A stretch of DNA of 35,440 nt from CAYQTE01 sp964420285 (GTDB lineage: Bacteria; Planctomycetota; Phycisphaerae; Tepidisphaerales; Tepidisphaeraceae): the NCBI GenBank assembly GCA_964420285.1, contig CAYQTE010000052.1:1-35440 (forward strand), read 5' to 3'. The translations under genes and the position numbers were made by a program. This document shows, piece after piece, positions 15,593-22,208 of this stretch. Under the pieces are notes generated by a model. That model made no database searches. It saw only the letters and a list, made by a program, of their open reading frames with translations, and was not told the origin of the DNA. Within the stretch, counting starts at the first letter, position 1. The number at the start of each line of letters is the position of its first letter.

Positions 15593-17350
15593 TCAATACA
15601 ATGTCGTTGAACCCCACATCTTAAAATGTTCCAGGATCGGCCCCATCGCCAGGGCCGGCAGAAACGTCAGCGCTCCGACGATGACCACCGTACCGACCAG
15701 CAGCAGGCTGAACGTCATGCCACCCACCGGGAAACTCCCATCGCTCTGGGGCGCACGCGTCTTGGCTGCCATGTGACCGGCCAATGCCATGATCGGAATG
15801 ATCATGAAGAACCGGCCGAGCAAGAAATCAAACGCCAACGTCGTGTTCCACGGCACGGTGTTGCCGCTGAGTCCGGCGAACGCGCTGCCGTTGTTGCCGG
15901 CGCCGGATGTGTAGGCATAGTGCATCTCGCTGAACCCGTGCGGGCCGGCATTGCCGGTGGCGCTATTGCCCCACGGCGCGTAGCTGGCCCAGGCGGTGAA
16001 GCCGAGGATGATGACCGTCAGGATCAACAGCGTCAGCATCGCCGCTTTCACGTCGTAGGATTCGATCTTCTTGCCAAGATATTCCGGTGTGCGGCCGATC
16101 ATGAGGCCGGCAATGAAGATCGCGATGATGACGAAGACGAGCATACCGTACAGACCCGCACCAACGCCGCCGAACACCACTTCGCCCAGGTGGATGTTGA
16201 ACATGGGAACAAGTCCCCCCAGGGGCGTGAGCGAATCGTGCATGCAGTTGACCGCGCCGCAGGAGGCGTCGGTGGTAATGGTGGCGAACAGGGCCGAATT
16301 GAACAGGCCGAAGCGGACTTCCTTGCCTTCAAAAGCCGTGGTGCCCGGATCGACGTGAAGGTCCGAGAGTCGCGGATTTCCGGCCGTCTCCGACGCCCAG
16401 CAGGCCAGCGCGCCAACAATGAACAGAAAGAACATCGCGCCCCAGACGGCCCAGCCGTGCGCCTGATTTTTGGCCATGCGACCCAGGTAATAGGTCAGAC
16501 CGGTTGGAATCAGAAAGATGGACAACATCTGAAAGAAGTTGCTGAGCGGGGTTGGATTCTCAAACGGCTGGGACGCATTGGCATTTGTATAACCGCCGCC
16601 GTTGGTGCCGAGCATCTTGATGGCCATCTGCGATGCCATCGGTCCCTGCACGATGACCTGCGGCGAACTGCCGCCCGAGGCGTCAACGACGTTGGCCGTC
16701 GTGTACGGCCTGAAATTCTGGATCATTCCCTGTTTCACGAGGAACACCGCGTAGATGAGGCAGATCGGCAGCAGCACATACAGATGTATGCGCACCAGAT
16801 CCACCCAGAAGTTGCCGACGGTCCCGGCGCGGTTTCGCGTGAGCCCGCGCACCAGGGCCGCGGCGATGGAAATCCCGACCGCCGCCGAAAAGAAGTTGTG
16901 CGATGCCAGAGCCACCATCTGCGAGAAATACGACATGGTGTTTTCACCGGCGTAGTTCTGCCAATTGGTGTTGGTGGTGAAACTCATGGCCGTGTTGAAC
17001 GACAGGTCCGGCGTCAGCGGAAACGGGTGGCTGGTGGCCAGGTCGACGCTTCGGCCGTGCATCGGCAAGTTGGCCTGGAGCCGCAGAATCGCGTAGGTGG
17101 CCACGGCCGACACAGCCGAGAACACCAGCATGGCGATGGCGTACTGCTTCCAGTTGTGCTCCTTTTTCGGATCGACGCGGAGCAGGCGATAGATCAGCCG
17201 TTCGACCGGACCGAGAACAGGATCCAGAAACGTGCCGCGTCCGGCCTGGCCGGGGTCCAAGACCTGAAGGAGATAGATCCCCAGCGGCCTGGTCAATGCC
17301 AGGAGGCACGCCACAAAAATCGCAAGTTGTATCCAGCCCGTCACGGTCAT
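15593..17350 (-). CDS. kdpA: KdpA1, canonical K+-binding subunit
   Basis: Channel-like subunit of KdpFABC that selects K+ on the outer face and passes it to KdpB through the intramembrane tunnel. It has 585 residues from ATG 17350. All four selectivity-filter loops are classical: TTNTNWQNYAGE (about 126), LGTNGGGYTNANASQPFENP (249), CGAVNCMHDSLTPLGG (364) and GAGNNGSAFAGL (485). MTVTGWIQLAIF opens the first helix. The ATG at 17350 has GAGG about nine bases upstream; an in-frame extension to 17398 has no such site. It follows kdpF by 114 bp and precedes kdpA2 by 126 bp, with no terminator in either space. Confidence 0.97.
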   Translation of the reverse strand: MTVTGWIQLAIFVACLLALTRPLGIYLLQVLDPGQAGRGTFLDPVLGPVERLIYRLLRVDPKKEHNWKQYAIAMLVFSAVSAVATYAILRLQANLPMHGRSVDLATSHPFPLTPDLSFNTAMSFTTNTNWQNYAGENTMSYFSQMVALASHNFFSAAVGISIAAALVRGLTRNRAGTVGNFWVDLVRIHLYVLLPICLIYAVFLVKQGMIQNFRPYTTANVVDASGGSSPQVIVQGPMASQMAIKMLGTNGGGYTNANASQPFENPTPLSNFFQMLSIFLIPTGLTYYLGRMAKNQAHGWAVWGAMFFLFIVGALACWASETAGNPRLSDLHVDPGTTAFEGKEVRFGLFNSALFATITTDASCGAVNCMHDSLTPLGGLVPMFNIHLGEVVFGGVGAGLYGMLVFVIIAIFIAGLMIGRTPEYLGKKIESYDVKAAMLTLLILTVIILGFTAWASYAPWGNSATGNAGPHGFSEMHYAYTSGAGNNGSAFAGLSGNTVPWNTTLAFDFLLGRFFMIIPIMALAGHMAAKTRAPQSDGSFPVGGMTFSLLLVGTVVIVGALTFLPALAMGPILEHFKMWGSTTLY

Positions 17351-17464
17351 ATCGCCAACCCTCGCCACTTCAATTGCAGAATTCCTCGTTGACCTCAATC
17401 GCGCAATATCTCCGTCCTCGATTGCGCAACTCCTCGCAGCCTCGCGCGCACAATCTCCGCCGAT

Positions 17465-17548
17465 TCAAAAGCTTTCCGGGCGAATCAACGTCCAGAACAG
17501 GTAGACAAGCAGCCCAAGCGAAACGAAACCGACAATGACGTTTTCCAT
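17465..17548 (-). CDS. kdpF: KdpF small membrane subunit
   Basis: A 27-residue peptide, MENVIVGFVSLGLLVYLFW then TLIRPESF. It has one hydrophobic helix and the C-terminal pattern LVY(x)n(L/I)nPExF typical of KdpF (E. coli ends LVYALINAEAF). KdpF stabilises the KdpFABC complex by lying between KdpA and KdpB. GGGAGG precedes the ATG by nine bases. It is placed immediately before kdpA1 as in other kdp operons. Short length makes the call depend on this position and the helix pattern, which agree. Confidence 0.87.
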   Translation of the reverse strand: MENVIVGFVSLGLLVYLFWTLIRPESF

Positions 17549-17551
17549 GGT

Positions 17552-17635
17552 CTAGAGCCTCCCGCAGCCGTAAACGTAGAGAACGCTTATGGCAAAAAAT
17601 CCAACTGTGGCCAACACGAAAACTGCATCCATCAT
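17552..17635 (-). CDS. 27-residue single-helix membrane peptide upstream of kdpF
   Basis: Starts MMDAVFVLATVGFFAISVLY and ends VYGCGRL: one hydrophobic helix and a short basic cytoplasm-facing end. A near-perfect AGGAGGT lies six bases before the first ATG, which strongly supports translation. It ends three bases before the kdpF ATG. Tiny peptides of this type (MDxxxxxxTxxFFAxSxxYxxxCxRL) occur next to kdpF in other bacteria to my recollection, usually unannotated; this needs checking. A structural or regulatory partner of the pump is plausible. It is distinct in sequence from KdpF. The second ATG (17632) is an equally possible start. Confidence 0.75.
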   Translation of the reverse strand: MMDAVFVLATVGFFAISVLYVYGCGRL

Positions 17636-17676
17636 GGCAAACCTCCTGATGTTCTGTATCTGGTTTCCCCGGCCGG

Positions 17677-18426
17677 TCAGTTATGCGACTCCGGAATCCT
17701 GGCCATCCACACCTCGTCGGATTCATCACCCAGGAGAATGGCCTGGGTGCTGCGTCCGAAACTCTGTAAATCCGCCAGCCGCCGCATGTTCGCCCGGGCC
17801 GGTTCATACTTCTCATCCGCGTCCAGCGCCTTGCCGTAGCATTTGCGGGCCAGACGCCATCGGTGCTGGGCTTCGTAGAGAACCCCCAGCAGATTGAAAT
17901 ACGCCGCCGACTGGTTGTCCTTCTGGTCCGCCGCCTTCATCAGCAGGGCCTCGGCGCTGGGGTAGTCCGCCATGCGCAGCGTCTTGCGAATCCGGTTCAG
18001 AACCAGCTCATAGCCCCTGGCGTCCACCGTCACGTCGGCGGGGAAATTCAATTCCGGCTCGTCCAGAACGCTGCGGACAGTCTGCCGCAATTCGTTGGGC
18101 GTGATCGGCTTTTCCAGAAAATCGACCGCGCCCAGTCGCGTCGCCTTCACCGCCGCCGGTATCGAGCCGTACGCCGTCAAAATAATCACCCTCGGCCTGG
18201 CGATGCCGACCAGCGTCTTCATGGCCTCCAGCACGGCCATGCCGTCCATGACCGGCATGTTCAGATCCAGAACGACAAGGTCCGGAGTCCGCTCCTTGAT
18301 GACCTCCAGCGCCGCCCGGCCGTTGGATGCTTCCATGACGGTATACCCGTCGGACTCCAGGGCGGTTTTCAGCATCAGGCGGATGCCGCTTTCATCGTCC
18401 GTCACCAGAATTGACGCTGGTTTCAT
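17677..18426 (-). CDS. Receiver protein with TPR-like C-terminus, no DNA-binding domain
   Basis: 249 residues. The N-terminal 120 are a CheY-like receiver with acidic pair DDE (10-12), phospho-acceptor Asp54 (VVLDLNMP), Thr of ILTAYGS and Lys106 of LEKPITP, so it should be phosphorylatable. The rest shows no winged helix or HTH. Instead, about 150-215 resemble two TPR helical hairpins (AEALLMKAADQKDNQSAAYFNLLGVLYEAQHRWRLARKCYGKAL). Output is therefore likely through protein contact. AGAGGTG precedes the ATG at 18426, and the gene overlaps the kinase gene by 35 bp, implying translational coupling. It ends 41 bp before the small membrane peptide gene, tying it to the kdp operon. Confidence 0.86.
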   Translation of the reverse strand: MKPASILVTDDESGIRLMLKTALESDGYTVMEASNGRAALEVIKERTPDLVVLDLNMPVMDGMAVLEAMKTLVGIARPRVIILTAYGSIPAAVKATRLGAVDFLEKPITPNELRQTVRSVLDEPELNFPADVTVDARGYELVLNRIRKTLRMADYPSAEALLMKAADQKDNQSAAYFNLLGVLYEAQHRWRLARKCYGKALDADEKYEPARANMRRLADLQSFGRSTQAILLGDESDEVWMARIPESHN

Positions 18427-20356
18427 ATTTCACCTCTGTCTGGTCGGAATTGGCGGCGCGATCGGCTCGCCGCAGGGTAAAGCTGAACCGGCTGCCTTCA
18501 CCCACTTTGCTCTGCACGGAAATCAATCCGCCGTGGGCCTCGACAATTTCCTTGGCGATTGCCAAACCCAGGCCGGCGCCGCCCGGCTGGTTCTCGCGCG
18601 GAACGCGGAAGAACCGCTCGAAAATCCGGCCCAGGTATTCCGTGGGAATTCCGATCCCGGTGTCCTGAACGACAAACCGCACATCCTGGTCTTCCGTTTC
18701 GGCGCTGATGGACACATGCCCGCCCGGCGCCGTGAATTTCAACGCGTTGGTCAGCAGATTCGAGAACACATGGTCGATGCGTGCTGGATCGGCCATCACC
18801 GGCGGCGTGTCGCCGGGCACGTCGGTGGTCAATTCGATTCCCCGATCGTGAAACGACGCCTCCAGCGGCGTAACGGCGTCCGACACCAGCCGCTCGGCCG
18901 GCTCGGAACGCAGATCAAGCTCGACCCGCCCGGATTCGAGTCGGCCCATGTCCAGGAGATCCTCGATGATCTTCTGCAAACGATCGGCATCGTCGCGGGC
19001 GGCCAGCATCAACTCGGTCTGCTTGCTCGTCAGCGGTCCGACGCGCTCTTCAAGAATCAGATGCGCCGCCATGCGGATGCTGGTCAGCGGAGTTTTCAGT
19101 TCGTGCGAGACCACCGACAGCAGGCCGCTCTTCATCTCGTCCAGTCGCCGGAGATTCGTCACGTCCGCCAACACCAGCGTCACGCCGAGCAATCGTTTCT
19201 CCGAATCCAGAATGGGAATCGCGTGCGGGAGGAAATACTTGAGCTGGCCGGCGGAATCGTACACCTCAATGGCCGATTCGTAGCCGGCGGGCTCTGATGT
19301 TTTGCCTTCGCGAGCCGTCCGCTCATAGAGCTCATTGAGCCGGCGGTCGGACGATTCGGCGATCGACTTGCCCGGCATAAGCTGGAACAGTTTCTCGGCG
19401 ATCTGATTGGACAATTCGATGACACCGTCGGGATTGATGATCGCGATCACGTCCGGCAGGCTGTTGACGGCCAGTTGCGTGGTGCGCTGCGTGCGCACCA
19501 GCTTGGCCCGATCGGTCCGGCGGAATTCGCGCAGCTTGGCGGCCATCGAATTGAACGCCTCGGCCAGTTGATGAAGTTCGTCGCGGCTCTTCACCTGTAC
19601 GACCAGATCGAGATTCCCCTGCTCGATCTCGCGGAAGGATTTGGTGAGCGTCTGTAACGGCTGCACAATCGCACGGCCGACAACGATCGTGAAGAGCACG
19701 GCCAGTCCCGTGCCCACGACCGCCAGAAGTTCCATGAGATGCGTGGCGTTGTCGGCCAATCTCTTGGCTCCCTCCCTGGCCGGCTCCATGTTGGCGGCGT
19801 TGAGATCGATCACGTCCTGCGCCGTTTTCTTGACGATCGGCGCCAGCCGCTGCACGTCGGCGAACACCTGGGCGCGAGCGGCTCCGGTCGTGTTTGCATC
19901 CAGCAGCTTGAGGTACGCGGTTCGATAGCAATCGTCCGTTTTGTGCGCGCCGCTCAGGTCATTGCCGAACCAGTCCAGCGTCAGCGCCTCGGCGATCTCA
20001 TGCTCGCCGGGCAGCGTGATGTTATGGTCTTCATCGGTGCAGGCCTTGTCGCCGTCGAAGATCGGCCCGCTGGCCAGATCGACGTGCGGACCGGCCGCCG
20101 CAACCTTCGCCGCCGTCAGCGTCTCGGAATCCGGCTCGCCTTTGGCGCCGGAGATCGTCGCAGCAATTTCGTTGAGGCGCTCGAGCGACTCGATGAGCTT
20201 CTGGCCATAGGTCACACTGCGCCAGTTCTCCGAATAGAAGTTATCCAGAGCGATGCGATTGGCGCGGAAGACGTGAATTCCCAGCCCGCTGACGGTCAGC
20301 AGTATGACCAGCAGTCCGGCAAACCCCAGGAGAAGTTTCTGTCGAAAGCCCAGCAT
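18392..20356 (-). CDS. Membrane sensor histidine kinase (HAMP-PAS-HisKA-HATPase)
   Basis: 654 residues. An N-terminal membrane helix (about 7-30) is followed by a periplasmic helical sensor region of about 180 residues, a second helix (about 208-228), HAMP (about 230-280), and a PAS domain (about 300-400, starting LAVNSLPDVIAIINPDG). The HisKA domain has SVVSHELKTPLTSIR (His at about 418), and the HATPase domain has NLLTNALKFTAPGG (N box), DTGIGIPTEYLGRIFERFFR (G1/F) and GGAGLGLAIAKEIVEAHGG (G2). It should autophosphorylate and signal to the overlapping receiver protein. GGGAGGT seven bases before ATG 20356 fixes the start; an upstream TTG/ATG extension to 20395 lacks support. It is not KdpD: no KdpD or USP domain. 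The periplasmic ligand is unknown. Confidence 0.92.
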   Translation of the reverse strand: MLGFRQKLLLGFAGLLVILLTVSGLGIHVFRANRIALDNFYSENWRSVTYGQKLIESLERLNEIAATISGAKGEPDSETLTAAKVAAAGPHVDLASGPIFDGDKACTDEDHNITLPGEHEIAEALTLDWFGNDLSGAHKTDDCYRTAYLKLLDANTTGAARAQVFADVQRLAPIVKKTAQDVIDLNAANMEPAREGAKRLADNATHLMELLAVVGTGLAVLFTIVVGRAIVQPLQTLTKSFREIEQGNLDLVVQVKSRDELHQLAEAFNSMAAKLREFRRTDRAKLVRTQRTTQLAVNSLPDVIAIINPDGVIELSNQIAEKLFQLMPGKSIAESSDRRLNELYERTAREGKTSEPAGYESAIEVYDSAGQLKYFLPHAIPILDSEKRLLGVTLVLADVTNLRRLDEMKSGLLSVVSHELKTPLTSIRMAAHLILEERVGPLTSKQTELMLAARDDADRLQKIIEDLLDMGRLESGRVELDLRSEPAERLVSDAVTPLEASFHDRGIELTTDVPGDTPPVMADPARIDHVFSNLLTNALKFTAPGGHVSISAETEDQDVRFVVQDTGIGIPTEYLGRIFERFFRVPRENQPGGAGLGLAIAKEIVEAHGGLISVQSKVGEGSRFSFTLRRADRAANSDQTEVKYETSVNSGDGR

Positions 20357-20371
20357 TGGTAACCTCCCAAG

Positions 20372-20387
20372 AGCGAAAGAAGTGCCA
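20372..20387 (-). promoter_or_regulatory. Candidate sigma-54 promoter before the histidine kinase gene
   Basis: Minus strand TGGCACTTCTTTCGCT has GG and GC with the ten-base spacing required for -24/-12 recognition and one mismatch in TTGC. It lies just downstream of an NtrC-type activator gene. However, the expected start (near 20361) would leave almost no leader and place the kinase ribosome site outside the mRNA, so the call is weak. Confidence 0.35.
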
Positions 20388-20499
20388 CACCGCAAAGTTG
20401 TCCAAGAACCGCTTTTTGACGATTCTACGCGGGTTGGCCCGCGAATAACCGCCCCCAGGATCGTGCAGTTTGCATGGCGTCAATTCCACCAATATTGCA

Positions 20500-20516
20500 A
20501 GATGCACGAAGCATCT
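20500..20516. promoter_or_regulatory. Perfect inverted repeat, candidate activator site
   Basis: AGATGC-ACGAA-GCATCT, a perfect 6+5+6 palindrome in the 281-bp space between the NtrC-type gene and the kinase gene, about 115-130 bp upstream of the candidate sigma-54 promoter, a usual distance for an enhancer. A second palindrome, ATTGCA-AAG-TGCAAT, lies at 20615-20629. Binding is not shown; short palindromes also arise by chance. Confidence 0.35.
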
Positions 20517-20637
20517 CGCCAAGCGAATGGATCATATCCGTATTTAACTGCATCGGTTATGGCGCGAGTCGCCGATCCGGCTGGTCGATGTGGCGGGCGC
20601 GAAACATCGCCGTGATTGCAAAGTGCAATGCGCCGAC

Positions 20638-21987
20638 TCAGATTCCGTACTTCCGCCGGCGCCGCCATAGCGTGGCCACGTCGATGCCCAACGTCTTGGC
20701 CGCGTCGTCCAGTGATTTACTCCGCGCCAGAACCCGCCGGATGTGCATCTCTTCCAGTTGGCTTAGCGGAATGGGATCGCCCAGGCTGGCCGTTTCGCCT
20801 TTCCCCGCCCCCACCGACGGCAAATAGGCCGGCCCGATCCGATCGCCCTGACACAAAATCGCCGCACGCTCGATGACATTTCTCAATTCGCGGATGTTCC
20901 CCGGCCATTGATACGCCGCCAGCGCCGCCAACGCCTCATCCGTGAAACCCACGATCCCGCGCCCCCGGCCCAGCGTCGCCAGAAATCGCTCGGCCAGAAA
21001 CACGATGTCCTCCGGCCGTTCGCGCAGCGGCGGCATCTCGATCTGCACGACCTGAATCCGGTACAGCAGATCTTCGCGAAACCGCCCGGCCCGCACGGCC
21101 TCTTCAAGCTTCACGTTCGTGGCGGCAATGACGCGCACATCCGCCCGCCGCGTCACGGCATCGCCCACGCGCTCGTACTGGCGGTCCTGCACAAACCGCA
21201 ATAGTTTCGGTTGCAATTCGATGGGAAGATCGCCGATCTCGTCCAGGAACAGTGTGCCGCCATCCGACGCGGCGATGCGACCGGCATTGTCCTGCACGGC
21301 CCCGGTGAACGCCCCTTTGACGTGGCCGAACAGTTCACTCTCAAGAAGCTGTGCCGACAGCGAAGGGCAGGACACGACGGCAAACGCTTTGGAGGAGCGA
21401 TGGCTCCACGAGTGGATCGCCCGCGCCAACACGCCCTTGCCCGTTCCGCTCTCGCCGCGAATCAGCACCGTCGCATCGTTCTTCGCCACCTGCCGCGCCA
21501 GCGCCACCACGCGATGCAGCGACGGGCTACTGCTCTCGAAACTGATTTCGGCATCCGGTTGATCGGCCGCACCCTCAAGCCCCGCCACTTTCTGTTCCAG
21601 CGCCCGCAGCTTCGCCACGCGCTCGGTCACCAGCCGCACCTGCGCCGGAGTAAACGGCTTGGTCAGATAATCGGCCGCCCCGCGTTTCATGGTCTCGACG
21701 GCACTATCGATCGTTCCATGCGCGGTGATGATGACGATTCTCATCCACGGACTTTGCGCCAGCAGGTCCGGCACGAGATCCAGGCCCAGTTCCCTTCCCA
21801 ACCGAAGATCGACAAACGCCAGATCGAACGGCCGGCGCGTCGCCTCATCGAGAGCGTCGCGAGCATTACTCACTGCAATAACGCTGTGCCCGTCGCTTTC
21901 CAGGCTCATGGCCAGCGTTTTGCGAATATTGATCTCATCATCGACGACCAGGATGTTCAGCGAAGTTGGCGATGACTGTTGCGGCAT
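20638..21987 (-). CDS. NtrC-family sigma-54-dependent response regulator
   Basis: 449 residues from ATG 21987. The receiver domain has ILVVDDEINIRK, phospho-acceptor Asp60 in LAFVDLRLG and Lys in YLTKPFTP. The AAA+ domain has Walker A GESGTGKG (178-185), the sigma-54-contact loop GAFTGA (225-230) and Walker B GGTLFLDEIGDLP. It also has RFREDLLYRI (sensor I side) and WPGNIRELRNVIERA. A Fis-type HTH ends the protein (SKSLDDAAKTLGIDVATLWRRRRKYGI region). The GAFTGA loop is intact, so activation of sigma-54 polymerase is expected. No kinase of its own is directly adjacent except the HK downstream, its likely partner together with or instead of the receiver-TPR protein. In-frame upstream extension to 22179 crosses a hairpin and is rejected. 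Confidence 0.92.
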   Translation of the reverse strand: MPQQSSPTSLNILVVDDEINIRKTLAMSLESDGHSVIAVSNARDALDEATRRPFDLAFVDLRLGRELGLDLVPDLLAQSPWMRIVIITAHGTIDSAVETMKRGAADYLTKPFTPAQVRLVTERVAKLRALEQKVAGLEGAADQPDAEISFESSSPSLHRVVALARQVAKNDATVLIRGESGTGKGVLARAIHSWSHRSSKAFAVVSCPSLSAQLLESELFGHVKGAFTGAVQDNAGRIAASDGGTLFLDEIGDLPIELQPKLLRFVQDRQYERVGDAVTRRADVRVIAATNVKLEEAVRAGRFREDLLYRIQVVQIEMPPLRERPEDIVFLAERFLATLGRGRGIVGFTDEALAALAAYQWPGNIRELRNVIERAAILCQGDRIGPAYLPSVGAGKGETASLGDPIPLSQLEEMHIRRVLARSKSLDDAAKTLGIDVATLWRRRRKYGI

Positions 21988-22115
21988 GACAAGCGGCGAG
22001 GGTTTTGGCAATTGCGCGTCAATTGTGCCTCGCCGCGCGGCGCGGGTCAAATACGTCCTCCAGGTAACCAAAGGCCCTGAGGCTCGTGCCGCGTGAGAAA
22101 TCTCGTCTAACGCGA

Positions 22116-22158
22116 CATCCGTGGGAGCCGGGCGCACGTACCCGGACTCCCACGGATG
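22116..22158. repeat. Long GC-rich hairpin (REP-like) between htrA and the NtrC-type gene
   Basis: CATCCGTGGGAG-CCGGG pairs with CCCGG-A-CTCCCACGGATG: 17 base pairs with one bulge around an 8-base loop. Another stem, CAGCGGC/GCCGCTG, follows at about 22163-22186. No T run follows on either strand, so it is either a rho-independent-poor transcript end or a dispersed palindromic repeat. Confidence 0.6.
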
Positions 22159-22208
22159 CAACGCAGCGGCTCGTCGCAACGCCGCTGTCGGAGGAGTCGC
22201 AAAGTCAA

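Noticed and set aside
18392..20356. Calling the histidine kinase KdpD and the receiver KdpE.
   Set aside because: The kinase lacks KdpD and USP domains and the receiver lacks a winged-helix DNA-binding domain; the KdpD domain lies in the EIIA fusion gene.
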